Positions 17,981 through 26,177 of a stretch of DNA of 57,835 bases are shown here, one piece after another. Every line of letters starts with the position of its first letter. The first letter of the stretch is position 1. The stretch comes from Synechococcus sp. WH 5701 (GTDB lineage Bacteria > Cyanobacteriota > Cyanobacteriia > PCC-6307 > Cyanobiaceae), in NCBI RefSeq assembly GCF_000153045.1, contig NZ_CH724159.1, positions 775,780 through 833,614 on the forward strand, given 5' to 3'. The position numbers were made by a program, and so were the translations under genes. The notes below the pieces were generated by a model, which did no database searches, was not told the DNA's origin, and worked only from the letters and a program-made list of their open reading frames with translations.

Positions 17981-18202
17981 ATGACAACCCTCGTCAACGT
18001 GATCGGCCCACTGCTGTACATGGGCTGTTTCGCCGTCATCCTCGGCGGCGCCTTCGCCCTGATGACCCAGACCCTGCGCAGCAGCGAGCGGGTCGCCACT
18101 CCCCGCCGTCGCCACCCCGAAGCCCCCGCTCCTGGTGAAGAAGTGATGGTGGTCGACCTCAGCCGTGAGCGGCTCGAGCAGCTCTACCAGCAGGCCTCCT
18201 GA
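17981..18202 (+). CDS. small single-helix membrane protein, possibly DUF2973-like
   Basis: The 73 residues have one N-terminal membrane helix (VIGPLLYMGCFAVILGGAF), then a basic and Pro-rich linker and a C-terminal amphipathic helix, LSRERLEQLYQQAS. This order resembles short cyanobacterial proteins of the DUF2973 kind, but the match is from memory and weak. An AT-rich stretch with TTTACACTAAGCT just upstream could hold its promoter. Confidence 0.6.
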   Translation: MTTLVNVIGPLLYMGCFAVILGGAFALMTQTLRSSERVATPRRRHPEAPAPGEEVMVVDLSRERLEQLYQQAS

Positions 18203-18232
18203 CACCGTTCGTGACCCTGTGATCTGAGGCTG

Positions 18233-19483
18233 TTGGCGTTGAGTCCGGGGCACGGTTGTGATCCTGCAGCCCCCTCCCTGGCGGTGATTGGTGCCGGGGT
18301 CGCCGGTTGCGCTCTGGCGGCCCGGATGCGTCGACTGGGCTGGCAGGGGCCGATCAGTCTCTGGGAGTCCGGTCGGGGGCCGGGGGGGCGTGCCAGCACG
18401 CGCCGCTCCCGCCACGACAACCTGGTGCGTCTCGATCACGGAGCGCCACTGCTCTCGATCAGCGGCAGTCCCCCGCCAACGCTGCTGGCTCCCTTGCTGG
18501 ATGGAGGCTGGATAGAACCCTGGTGCGGTGGGCTGGCCCAGCTCGATGTTGAGGGCCAGCTGATCACTGGCGCCACCGATCCGCTCACGCAGGGAGATCT
18601 GTACCGGGGCAGGGGCGGCATGGATCAGCTCTGCAGGGGGCTTCTGGAGCTGGCTGGCAGCGACGTTGAGCTGCACAGTCAGTGCTTGGTGCGCGATCTG
18701 GCCCCTACCGCCCATGACGGCTGGGAGTTGCTCGATCAGCAGCAGCAGCGGCTCGATGTCGCCGACTGGCTGGTGCTCAGCGGCACCCTGCTGGTGCATC
18801 CCCGCTGCCAGACGCTGCTGGGCTGGCCGGAGCCGCCGCTGCAGCCACTGGCCCGCACCCTGGGGGATCCACAGCTGGAGCGGGCCGCAGCGGCCATCGC
18901 CGCGATCGACAGCAGCCCGCGTTGCGCCCTGTTGGTGCTGATCCAGGCCTCGGCAGCTGAGGCCTGGCGGCGGCTTCCCTTTCGTCTGCTCAGCTTCGAG
19001 GCGGCGGCCGAGAGGCGCTGGGGGCTCTCGCGGCTCTCGATCCAGCCCCTGGAGGATGGACGCTGCGCCGTGGTGGCCCACTCCAGCGCAGCTGTGGCCA
19101 GGCTCCATGCCGATGTGATCGGATCGCGCTCCTCGGTGGCCCGGCTGCCAGGGGTCAGCCCTTCACCCCAGCGGGAGCAGACGCTGATCGACACCCTGGC
19201 CTCAGCCCTCTCGGCGGTGATGGAGCCCTGGATCGCTCCACTGGTGCTGGAGGGCGCCGATCCTCAGCTGATGCGCTGGGGGGCGGCTTTCCCTGAGGGG
19301 TCAGGCCTGGCCAGCGAGCTGATGCTCTGTCCGCAGAGCCGCATCGGCTTCTGTGGTGATTTCATCTGCGGCCCTGGCTTCGGACGGATCGAGGGTGCCC
19401 TGCGCAGCGGCGAAGAGCTGGCGGAGCAGTTGCTGGCGGCGATGGGGCCCGCGTCAGTGCCGGCTCAGGGACAGCCGGCCTGA
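18233..19483 (+). CDS. FAD/NAD(P)-binding oxidoreductase, renalase-like
   Basis: The 416-residue protein starts at a TTG. Its FAD-binding Rossmann motif is VIGAGVAGCALAARMRRLG (about 18-36), followed by WESGRGPGGRAST, the GG-doublet of amine oxidase and renalase-type flavoproteins. A C-terminal GFCGDFICGPGFGRIEGALRS segment is the second FAD contact. It is probably soluble. Cyanobacteria have several uncharacterised members of this family. Its end overlaps the convergent secreted-protein gene by 19 bases. Confidence 0.78.
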   Translation: MALSPGHGCDPAAPSLAVIGAGVAGCALAARMRRLGWQGPISLWESGRGPGGRASTRRSRHDNLVRLDHGAPLLSISGSPPPTLLAPLLDGGWIEPWCGGLAQLDVEGQLITGATDPLTQGDLYRGRGGMDQLCRGLLELAGSDVELHSQCLVRDLAPTAHDGWELLDQQQQRLDVADWLVLSGTLLVHPRCQTLLGWPEPPLQPLARTLGDPQLERAAAAIAAIDSSPRCALLVLIQASAAEAWRRLPFRLLSFEAAAERRWGLSRLSIQPLEDGRCAVVAHSSAAVARLHADVIGSRSSVARLPGVSPSPQREQTLIDTLASALSAVMEPWIAPLVLEGADPQLMRWGAAFPEGSGLASELMLCPQSRIGFCGDFICGPGFGRIEGALRSGEELAEQLLAAMGPASVPAQGQPA

Positions 19484-19869
19484 TCCTTGCGCTCCAGCCA
19501 GCCGTCGGCCTCCCTGGCCAGGGCCGCACCTCGGGCGGTGTAGAAGGCCAGTTGCCGCCGGTTGCGGTAGAGGGGGACGCGTGTGGCCTGCAGTTCGGCT
19601 TCGGCGCGATGGCGGCAGCTGAGCAGGGCGTCGAAGTCGATCGGCTCCGCCCCAGGCTGGCTCGACCGGGCCGACTCAGCCTGCTGGCTGATGGCGGGGC
19701 AGAGCCGCTGGCGCACGGCCTTGAGCAGAAGAATTTCCTGCTGCAACGCCTGATCGGCAAGGGCCTGGTAACGCTCCTGCAGGCTCGTGCAGCTCAGGAC
19801 GTCCTGCGCCAGGGCCGAGGAGCTCAGCAGCCAGCTGGCGGCCATCAAGCTGAGGAGTCTGATCACCAC
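19465..19869 (-). CDS. secreted hypothetical protein
   Basis: This 134-residue protein has a signal peptide (VIRLLSLMAASWLLSSSALA, cleavage after ALA). The mature part is helical and charged, with Cys in LSCTSLQERYQAL, RLCPAISQQ, LLSCRHRAEAEL and the final GCP, so two disulfides are possible. No family is recognised. It is convergent with the FAD protein and divergent from the second MscS gene. Confidence 0.6.
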   Translation of the reverse strand: MVIRLLSLMAASWLLSSSALAQDVLSCTSLQERYQALADQALQQEILLLKAVRQRLCPAISQQAESARSSQPGAEPIDFDALLSCRHRAEAELQATRVPLYRNRRQLAFYTARGAALAREADGWLERKDQAGCP

Positions 19870-19984
19870 CGCATCACCCTCAGGCCTTGCCCGTGAAGTG
19901 TATGGGGCGTTGCTGAGGCGTTGGGATGGTGTGGCGCACTGGCGGAAAAGGTTTGTTACTCTGACGGATTATCAAGAATTGCTT

Positions 19985-21061
19985 ATGACGGAATTCGGTA
20001 TCTCGTTCCTGATCGCCACAGCGAAAGCACTGCTGGGCATTGCCCTGGTGCAGGTGTCGCTGCGGTTGACGGGGCGTTGGTTGATGCGTCTGACCAGAAG
20101 AACTCCTGGTGACACGGATGATCAGCTGTTGCGCTCGGTGCTGACCACGGCCGCCCCCATCGGTTACCTCAGTGCCTTCTGGTGGGGGTGGCGCTCGCTG
20201 GTGGCTGATGTCGAGGTGCTCAACTTCGGCGAGGGTATCGATCGCATGCTCGAAGCGGCCATGCTCTTCCTGACCATCGTGCTGATCGTGCGCCTGCTCA
20301 ATCGGGTGCTGCTGTTGCTGCTCGATCGCTCCCTGCGCCGCCTCAGGCGCGAAAACCAGCTCACGGTGCTGAGGGGGTTGGAGCCAATGATTCGCTCAGG
20401 CGTGTGGATCCTGGGCCTGCTGGTGTTTCTGCAGAATCAGGGCGTGCAGATGGGTGCCATCTATGCCTCCCTGGCGGGGGCAGGCATCGGCTTGGGCCTG
20501 GCCTTGAAGGGGCCGATCTCCAACTTTCTGAACTACCTCACCATTCTCTTCGATGAGCCGTTCAGAATCGGGCAATTCATCCGCTTTGATGATGTGCTGG
20601 GGACAGTGGAAGGGGTTGGAATTCGCTCCACAACCATCCGCAGCCTCAGCGGAGAACGCATCGTGATCAGCAATGAAGATCTGCTTGGCAAGGTGATCCA
20701 GAACTACGGCGATCTGCCCAAGCGGCGGGTGGCCACCACGATCGGTGTCGTGTATCAGACGTCCCTGGAAACGGTCAAGGCGATTCCCGCTCTGGTGGAG
20801 GCGTCGATTCGCTCCAACCCCCCGGCGGAATTCGATCGCTGTCATTTCACGCGCTTCGCCGACAGCGCCCTGGAATTCGAATTCGTCTATTTCATTCCCG
20901 ATGCCGACATGGTCCTGTTTCTGGATGTGCAGCAGGAGATCAACCACGCCATCATGGAAACCTTCCAGAAGCAGCGCATCGAGTTCGCCTATCCCAGCCA
21001 GACTCTCTTCCTGGAATCCGCCCAGGTGAAGACCAGGGAGGTGGCTATGGCCGTCGGTTGA
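19985..21061 (+). CDS. MscS-family mechanosensitive channel (second copy)
   Basis: I place the start at the ATG at 19985, giving 358 residues; the frame extends upstream but overlaps the divergent gene. Four to five helices precede the MscS core: ASLAGAGIGLGLALKGPISN (pore helix), DEPFRIGQFIRFDD, VEGVGIRSTTIRSL and IVISNEDLLGKVIQNY. It is closer in length to ordinary MscS than the 759-residue homologue at 11091. No strong ribosome-binding site is visible at the chosen start. Confidence 0.82.
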   Translation: MTEFGISFLIATAKALLGIALVQVSLRLTGRWLMRLTRRTPGDTDDQLLRSVLTTAAPIGYLSAFWWGWRSLVADVEVLNFGEGIDRMLEAAMLFLTIVLIVRLLNRVLLLLLDRSLRRLRRENQLTVLRGLEPMIRSGVWILGLLVFLQNQGVQMGAIYASLAGAGIGLGLALKGPISNFLNYLTILFDEPFRIGQFIRFDDVLGTVEGVGIRSTTIRSLSGERIVISNEDLLGKVIQNYGDLPKRRVATTIGVVYQTSLETVKAIPALVEASIRSNPPAEFDRCHFTRFADSALEFEFVYFIPDADMVLFLDVQQEINHAIMETFQKQRIEFAYPSQTLFLESAQVKTREVAMAVG

Positions 21062-21140
21062 AGCGCCGGTTGAAGCGCCAGTACGGCCCCCGGTGCCGGC
21101 CTGCGCTAGCACTGGGGAGCGCTGAGGGAGCGGTTTGCCC

Positions 21141-21385
21141 ATGAATGCGCCACGAACCACGACTGGCCTGGGGGCTCTGATGCTTGCGGCTGCCTTGGCC
21201 AGCACCCTCGCTCAGGGCCTGCGGCCAGGCCCCGTCTGGAGTCAGGCCACCGACGCGCCTACGGAGCCAAGGCTGCCGACTCCGCGGGCGACTGGCTCGC
21301 CACCAATGGCCCCGCACTGGAAACCAGCTTGATGGCTTGGTGTGTGAAACCTGCCCCGCCCCAACTGCGTCAGCTTCAGCGCTGA
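21141..21385 (+). pseudogene. secreted small protein, apparently frameshifted
   Basis: An ATG at 21141 opens a signal-peptide-like frame (GLGALMLAAALASTLAQG) that soon turns into Pro/Thr-rich sequence. In another forward frame a protein-like stretch, YGAKAADSAGDWLATNGPAL followed by ETSLMAWC, takes over near 21250 and runs to a TGA at 21383-21385. The simplest reading is one gene with a single frameshift near 21245. The family is unknown. Sequencing error cannot be excluded. Confidence 0.4.
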
Positions 21386-21447
21386 GCGGCCAGGCCTCAG
21401 CCGGTCCACGTCTCGAGTTGTCACCTGCTGGGTACGGCAGCGAGGGG

Positions 21448-21479
21448 TTGACTCTCCAGTGGAGTGGAGACCATACGGT
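21448..21479 (+). promoter_or_regulatory. MerR-type promoter of the DUF305 gene
   Basis: A -35 box TTGACT (21448-21453) and a -10 box TACGGT (21474-21479) are separated by 20 bases, longer than the usual 17, as at MerR-activated promoters. The spacer carries the dyad TCTCC-N8-GGAGA (21453-21470). The same arrangement occurs at 22966-22997 on the other strand. Confidence 0.75.
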
Positions 21480-21501
21480 TGGCCTGCTCTGTCTTCCAGC
21501 G

Positions 21502-22224
21502 ATGCGCCACTCCTCGCTCCCTGCCCTGCTGATCGGCCTCGGCGCACTTGCCCTGGTGGCTCCGGCCGCCCGGGCGCAGATGGATCACCAGCATGATGAC
21601 CACTCAATGCCCATGGCCGCCCCAGCTCCCGCGGCCGGTGAAAACGCAGCCATGGACCATGGCGACCACGCCCATGACGTGGGCCCAGCCGGTGCCACCT
21701 ACGACCTGCGCTTCCTCGACGGCATGGTCCAGCACCACACCGGGGCGCTGCGCATGAGCGAATTTGTCTTCGACATCGGCCAGCCCGGTGTGGGGGCTCT
21801 TGGCAAGACCATCTGGCGCGATCAGGCCAATGAGATCCGGGCGATGGGGCTGTGGCGCAAGGCCTGGTATCCCCAGGCGCCGGTGTACCCCGTAGCGCTG
21901 GCGCCTGGCGGTGATCCGGACAGCCTGTCGGGCCTCACCCGCATGAGTCAGGCCCAGATCGAGGCGATGCGCATGATGGGCTCCGGGCCCACCAGGGAGA
22001 ACCGGGTGGTGTGGTTTCTCGAGGGCATGCTTGAACACCACGGCGGGGCGCTGATGATGGCCCACGACGCCCTGGCCAAGAGCACCAACACCACCATCCG
22101 GCGCTTCGCCCGGGACGTGATCCTCGCCCAGCGAGCCGAGATCATCGAGCTGCGGCGCATGCTGGCGGTTGAAGGATTGCGCAAGCCTGAGTATCACAAA
22201 TTCGACGCTCTCTTCCGGCTCTGA
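21502..22224 (+). CDS. secreted DUF305 protein, His/Met-rich
   Basis: The 240-residue protein has a signal peptide (LPALLIGLGALALVAPAARA) and a His/Met-rich linker (MDHQHDDHSMPM) that could bind metal. The DUF305 four-helix domain follows, with its two hallmark motifs FLDGMVQHHTGALRMS and FLEGMLEHHGGALMMA. DUF305 proteins are ferritin-like in fold, and in several bacteria they are copper- or stress-linked. The start at 21502 lies about 23 bases after the predicted -10. It converges with the DUF3721 operon across a shared terminator. Confidence 0.85.
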   Translation: MRHSSLPALLIGLGALALVAPAARAQMDHQHDDHSMPMAAPAPAAGENAAMDHGDHAHDVGPAGATYDLRFLDGMVQHHTGALRMSEFVFDIGQPGVGALGKTIWRDQANEIRAMGLWRKAWYPQAPVYPVALAPGGDPDSLSGLTRMSQAQIEAMRMMGSGPTRENRVVWFLEGMLEHHGGALMMAHDALAKSTNTTIRRFARDVILAQRAEIIELRRMLAVEGLRKPEYHKFDALFRL

Positions 22225-22228
22225 AGAC

Positions 22229-22265
22229 AACTGCGGGCCGGCTTGGTCCGGCCCGCAGTTCTCGT
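22229..22265. terminator. bidirectional terminator between convergent units
   Basis: AACTGCGGGCCGG-CTTGGT-CCGGCCCGCAGTT is a perfect 13-bp stem with A/T-rich outer ends on both sides. It separates the DUF305 gene from the oppositely oriented three-gene operon. Confidence 0.85.
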
Positions 22266-22271
22266 TGGCGC

Positions 22272-22559
22272 TCAGACCTGGGGGCTTTGGTCCCGACGTG
22301 CGCCGATCAGCAGGCCCAGCCCCGAGCCGGCCACCACCAAGGTGAGCAGGCCGAGGATGGCGGAGTAATAGGGCTGCAGGTTGATCAGCCCGAAATTCCC
22401 GGTGTGCAGCTTCATCAACCAGAAGGCTTCGATTCCCTGGGCCGAGAGCAGGCCATAGAGGGAGCCGGAGAGGGCGGTGAGGATGATCGGCAGGGCCGCC
22501 AGGGGCACCAGGGCTCGGTGCAGGCGGCGCAGGTGTTGGCGGGTTTGGCGGGTTCTCAT
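22272..22559 (-). CDS. two-helix PepSY-like membrane protein
   Basis: The 95 residues begin with a basic segment RRLHRALVPLAALPIILTAL (first helix), then SGSLYGLLSAQGIEAFWLMK, LHTGNFGLINLQPYYS and a second helix ending in GARR. The HRxxxP, T/SGxxY and HTGxxxxINLQPxY features are those of the membrane helices in PepSY-domain proteins, without the PepSY domain itself. It is the last gene of the operon; its start overlaps the previous stop by four bases (ATGA). Confidence 0.7.
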   Translation of the reverse strand: MRTRQTRQHLRRLHRALVPLAALPIILTALSGSLYGLLSAQGIEAFWLMKLHTGNFGLINLQPYYSAILGLLTLVVAGSGLGLLIGARRDQSPQV

Positions 22560-22711
22560 TCGTTCTGAAGCGCCTTGTGCAGCGCCTGCTCGTTGGCGCA
22601 GGGCATCCAGACCCCGCCCATGGCAAACACCCCCTTGGCGTGGGCGTCGGCCATCAGGACGAGCACAACGGGCATCGCCATGGCTTTGGACTGAGGCTTG
22701 ACTGGGTTCAT
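22556..22711 (-). CDS. short DUF3721-like protein
   Basis: I place the start at 22711, giving 51 residues: a short hydrophobic stretch (AMAMPVVLVLMADA), then KGVFAMGGVWMPCANEQAL. The MGxxWMPC element is the DUF3721 hallmark and is shared with the upstream gene. Gene starts and stops overlap by four bases on both sides, showing tight translational coupling. The lone Cys with nearby Met residues hints at metal binding, which is inference. Confidence 0.7.
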   Translation of the reverse strand: MNPVKPQSKAMAMPVVLVLMADAHAKGVFAMGGVWMPCANEQALHKALQNE

Positions 22712-22938
22712 TTCGACTTCGAGACCGCCTTCTGATAGGCGTCGAAGGAGCTGCAGGGCATCCACTTCTTGCCCATCGCAAAGGCGCCGCTGCAGGCGAG
22801 TGTCCTGGCCCGTTGTTCAGCTGCCGCCTTTGTGGGGAACATGTCGTTGGCCTGCGCGTAGGCCGCAGGCGGTGCAACGCTCAGCGGAACGGCACCCAGC
22901 CCCGCTGAGAGGAGCAGAAGCAGATCGAAGCGCGGCAT
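22708..22938 (-). CDS. secreted DUF3721-like protein, first gene of operon
   Basis: The 76-residue protein has a signal peptide (MPRFDLLLLLSAGLGAVPLS, continuing to AAYA). The mature part reads FPTKAAAEQRARTLACSGAF followed by AMGKKWMPCSSF, giving two Cys around the MGxxWMPC motif. I prefer the ATG at 22938 to one at 22962, because the latter lies upstream of the transcription start expected from the promoter at 22966-22997. The family is cyanobacterial and of unknown function. Confidence 0.75.
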   Translation of the reverse strand: MPRFDLLLLLSAGLGAVPLSVAPPAAYAQANDMFPTKAAAEQRARTLACSGAFAMGKKWMPCSSFDAYQKAVSKSK

Positions 22939-22965
22939 GGGCAGGGGATCAATGACAGTCATGCA

Positions 22966-22997
22966 AGTTTAGAGTCTCCTCAGGAGTGGAGAGTAAA
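22966..22997 (-). promoter_or_regulatory. MerR-type promoter of the DUF3721 operon
   Basis: On the reverse strand, TTTACT (22997-22992) and TAAACT (22971-22966) are 20 bases apart, with the dyad TCTCC-N8-GGAGA (22975-22992) in the spacer. Spacing and dyad phase are identical to the DUF305 promoter: in both, the -35 hexamer runs directly into the dyad as ACTCTCC. Confidence 0.75.
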
Positions 22998-23037
22998 GCC
23001 GATGCAGACCGCTCTGCCCCCGACACCAGGCAGTGCC

Positions 23038-23508
23038 ATGAAGATCGGTGCCCTGGCCGCCCCCGGTGCGGTCGACCGCCTGTTCGATGAGCAGAGCTTG
23101 CGCCGCCTGGAGTTCATTCGCCGGCTCAAGACCCTGGGGCTTTCCCTGGAGGAGATCCAGAGCTGTCTGGCAATTCATGATGACGGCGAGCTGCCCTGCC
23201 ACGACATCCAGGTGATGCTCAATCACCAAATTGAGCGCATCGAGCGGCAGATCAACGATCTCGCTCAGCTCAGGACTGAGCTGGAGGCGTTGCTGGCCGG
23301 CTGGCGCAGCGATCCCGCTCGGGAAGCTGACTTAATCTGCCCCAAACCTGAGGCTCTGAACCCGGACCATCGCGGTGAACCGGGTTCAAGCGCTCAGACC
23401 GTTGCGGATGGCCTCAACTCAGGGGTGGTCAGGGTATGGTCCGGACTTGGCTCCAGGAGCAGGGCCTTGATGGTGGCGGCGATCGGCACGGCGGTGATCA
23501 CACCGTAG
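23038..23508 (+). CDS. MerR-family metal-responsive regulator lacking the helix-turn-helix
   Basis: From FDEQSLRRLEFIRRLKTLGL onward the 156-residue protein is a textbook heavy-metal MerR regulator. It has EEIQSCLAIHDDGELPCHD with the usual sensor-region Cys, then the dimerisation coiled coil. The N-terminus keeps MKIGALA, but only APGAVD joins it to RLFDEQ; about 30 residues covering the recognition helix and wing are missing. A 12-base palindrome (GCGGTCGACCGC, 23068-23079) sits at the junction. The C-terminus also runs on past the usual end, overlapping the convergent AI-2E gene by 115 bases. An in-frame ATG at 23002 is less likely as the start. Confidence 0.75.
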   Translation: MKIGALAAPGAVDRLFDEQSLRRLEFIRRLKTLGLSLEEIQSCLAIHDDGELPCHDIQVMLNHQIERIERQINDLAQLRTELEALLAGWRSDPAREADLICPKPEALNPDHRGEPGSSAQTVADGLNSGVVRVWSGLGSRSRALMVAAIGTAVITP

Positions 23509-24500
23509 AAATCAGCCAGCGTGGCGCCCACCATCACCGAGAAGAGAATCACGATTGGGTTGAGGCCGGTGAGTTTGCCGAGCAGCCGCGGTGGCAGCAC
23601 GTTCTCGATCACCTGATCGACCACGATCAGCACGGCGAAGATCCGCAGCCCCAGCCAGAAGCTCTTGAGCATGAACAGGGCACTGACCAGCAGGATTCCG
23701 AGGATGGCTCCGAAGGGGATGAATCCCATCAGGCCGATCGTGACTCCTGAGAGGATGGGGAAGGGCGCTCGCAGGAGCAGCAGGGCTGGAGTCAGCGCGC
23801 TGATCAGTACAGCCGAGAGAACCAGCTGGTTGAAGATGTAACTGTTGAAGTTGCGCCGCAGCACGCTCAGCACTCTCAGGCCTTGGTCCTGCGGCAACCA
23901 CGACACCAGGCAGTTGCGCACCAGTTCACCGCCATAGATCAGAAAGAAGATGGTGAGCACCAGCAGAAAGAAGAGACTGAAGAAACTTCCCAGTGATCCG
24001 GAGATGAACCCAGGGATGTTCAGCAGCACCGACTCGAGCTGAGCAGTGAGGTTGGCCGCCATTCCCCTGATGATCACGCTGGTGTCGATCGGAACGCCCA
24101 GGGCGTTGACCCGGCCGCTGATCGAAGAGAGGTTGTCGCCCGTTTCCGTGATCCACTGCGGCAGCACCTGCGTGAACGTCAGGAAGCGCACCACCAGCAG
24201 GGGCAGCAGCGTGGCTGCCGCCAGAACGGCCACACCGAGAAACAGCCCGAAGACCGATCCGATCGCCCAGCCGCGGGGCAGGCCCAGCCGCCGCTGGAGG
24301 AGCCGCACCGGCAGGTTGAGGATCAGCGCGATCACGCCGGCCAGGATGAAGGTGGAGGCGATCCCCTCGAAAGCGCGATAGAGCGAACCGAACACCCAAA
24401 GGTTGAGGACCACGAGCGGAAAGGCCAGTCCCAGAACCAGCGGGCGGGGGAGACGCGTGGGCAACGGCATAGGCCAGATTTCAGCGCGGTTAGGGGGCAT
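23394..24500 (-). CDS. AI-2E family (PerM-like) transporter
   Basis: This 368-residue membrane protein has the AI-2E transporter layout. Two or three N-terminal helices (VLGLAFPLVVLNLWVFG, ILAGVIALILNLPVRLLQ) precede an extended amphipathic region (ITETGDNLSSISGRVNALG). C-terminal helices follow, with LTGLNPIVILFSVMVGATLA, which matches the conserved GLNPxxVLxSVLxGGxxxG-type block. Family members export signals or sodium; the substrate here is unknown. Confidence 0.85.
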   Translation of the reverse strand: MPPNRAEIWPMPLPTRLPRPLVLGLAFPLVVLNLWVFGSLYRAFEGIASTFILAGVIALILNLPVRLLQRRLGLPRGWAIGSVFGLFLGVAVLAAATLLPLLVVRFLTFTQVLPQWITETGDNLSSISGRVNALGVPIDTSVIIRGMAANLTAQLESVLLNIPGFISGSLGSFFSLFFLLVLTIFFLIYGGELVRNCLVSWLPQDQGLRVLSVLRRNFNSYIFNQLVLSAVLISALTPALLLLRAPFPILSGVTIGLMGFIPFGAILGILLVSALFMLKSFWLGLRIFAVLIVVDQVIENVLPPRLLGKLTGLNPIVILFSVMVGATLADFYGVITAVPIAATIKALLLEPSPDHTLTTPELRPSATV

Positions 24501-24565
24501 GATCCCTCATCCATCCAGTGGCTGATCAACCAGCTGCGTCAGCTGAACCTCTGAGGCAGCAGGTT

Positions 24566-26104
24566 TCAATGCAGCGGACCCGGCTCACCGCCCCGCCCGC
24601 CCGCTTCCTGCGCCACACCGATGCGGGCGAACAGATTGGTGCTCTCGCGGTTGAGGTTGATCACCTCCACGGCGCTGCCGCCGAGTTTGAGCCGGCGGAT
24701 CACCTGATCCAGCACGGTGACACCGCTCTGATCCCAGATGTGGGCCTCCGCCATGTCGATCGTGACTCGGGCGGGGTGTTCATGCACCTCGAAACCTGCG
24801 CGGAAGTAGATGCTGCTCACGAAGAACAGCTGACCGCGCACCGTGTAGAGGCGGTGATCGGGTGCCTCCAGGCGGCTGTCGACGGCGATCACCTTGGCCA
24901 CCTTGCGGCTGAACAGAATGGCGGCGAGGGCCACACCGGCGAGCAGGCCGATGGCGAGGTTGTGGGTCAGCACCGTGATGCCCACGGTGAGCAGCATCAC
25001 GGCCGTGTCGCTCCTGGGGATCTTGCCGATCCCGGTGATCGAGCCGAAATTGGCTGTGTTGATGGCGATCATGATCATCACGCCCACCAGGGTGGCCATC
25101 GGGATCTGATTCACCCAGCCCCTGGCCAGCAGGATCATCGCCAGCAGACTCAGCCCTGAGGTGAGGGTGGAGAGGCGGGTGCGGCCGCCGTAGCCCACGT
25201 TCATCACCGATTGCCCCACCAGGGCGCAGCCGGCCATGCCGCCGAACAGCGAGCTGACGATGTTGCCGATGCCCTGACCCCTGGCCTCCGTGTTCTTGTG
25301 GCTGGATTCATCGGTGAGGTCGTCGAGGATGTCCTGGGTGAGGAAGGTTTCCATCAGACCCACCAGCGAAATCGCCAGGGCCGTGGGCAGGATCACCCCC
25401 AGGGTGTCAAGGCTGAATGGCACCTGCGGCAGCCCGAAGCGCGGCAGGCCCGAGGGCAGACTGCCCAGGCTCGAGACCGTGGGCAGATCCAGCCCGAGGC
25501 TGATCGAGAGCCCGGTGGTGATCAGGATGGCGATCAGTGCCGAGGGCACCGCCTTGGTCAGGCGCGGCAACAGATAAATGATCAGCAGGGTGAGCCCGGT
25601 CACTCCCCAGACCGCCGGCAGCTGGTCCGCTTGCACCGCCACGGCTTCGGGATGAACGAGATCCAGGCCAAGCTGGGGTAGCTGGGCGAGCAGGATCAGG
25701 ATCGCCAGGGCATTCACGAACCCTGCCATCACCGGCTGCGGCACGAAGCGCATCTGCTGGGCCAGCTGCAGGTAGCCCCAGGCGATCTGCAGCACCCCTG
25801 TGAGCAGGCCCGCGGCGAGCAGGTACTGAAGACCGAGGCCAGCGCCGAGTGCATCGCCCTGTTGCACCAGCCCCGTCATCAGCAGGGCGGTGGAGCCGGT
25901 GGCGGAGGTGATCATCGCTGTGCGGCCGCCCACCACAGCAAGGGTGACCGCCAGCAGGAAGGCGCCGAACAGGCCCACGCTGGGATCGACGCCGGCGATG
26001 CCGGAGAAGGCGATCGCCTCCGGGATCATCGCGAAGGCCACCACCAGGCCCGAGAGGATGTCGCGATGGGGCAGGCCCCACCACTCCTTGAGGGAGAAGG
26101 TCAT
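24566..26104 (-). CDS. SulP-family anion transporter with STAS domain
   Basis: The 512 residues contain about 10-12 helices. The SulP signature near the N-terminus is DILSGLVVAFAMIPEAIAFS, with GVDPSVGLFGAF and TSATGSTALLMTGL, and FGGMAGCALVGQSVMNVGYG in the core. A C-terminal STAS domain (about 400-500) follows. The sequence differs from BicA as I remember it and is nearer the other cyanobacterial SulP group. Transport of sulfate, bicarbonate or another anion cannot be decided. Confidence 0.85.
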   Translation of the reverse strand: MTFSLKEWWGLPHRDILSGLVVAFAMIPEAIAFSGIAGVDPSVGLFGAFLLAVTLAVVGGRTAMITSATGSTALLMTGLVQQGDALGAGLGLQYLLAAGLLTGVLQIAWGYLQLAQQMRFVPQPVMAGFVNALAILILLAQLPQLGLDLVHPEAVAVQADQLPAVWGVTGLTLLIIYLLPRLTKAVPSALIAILITTGLSISLGLDLPTVSSLGSLPSGLPRFGLPQVPFSLDTLGVILPTALAISLVGLMETFLTQDILDDLTDESSHKNTEARGQGIGNIVSSLFGGMAGCALVGQSVMNVGYGGRTRLSTLTSGLSLLAMILLARGWVNQIPMATLVGVMIMIAINTANFGSITGIGKIPRSDTAVMLLTVGITVLTHNLAIGLLAGVALAAILFSRKVAKVIAVDSRLEAPDHRLYTVRGQLFFVSSIYFRAGFEVHEHPARVTIDMAEAHIWDQSGVTVLDQVIRRLKLGGSAVEVINLNRESTNLFARIGVAQEAGGRGGEPGPLH

Positions 26105-26177
26105 CGACGGAAAGCGCCGCGGCGCAGGCTCAAGTCATCCTGCTGGTTTGCCCTCCACGAGCTGGCCCCATCGAGAG

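Noticed and set aside
24566..26104. Calling the SulP gene bicA
   Set aside because: The N-terminal sequence differs from BicA as I remember it, and SulP substrates cannot be told from these motifs.
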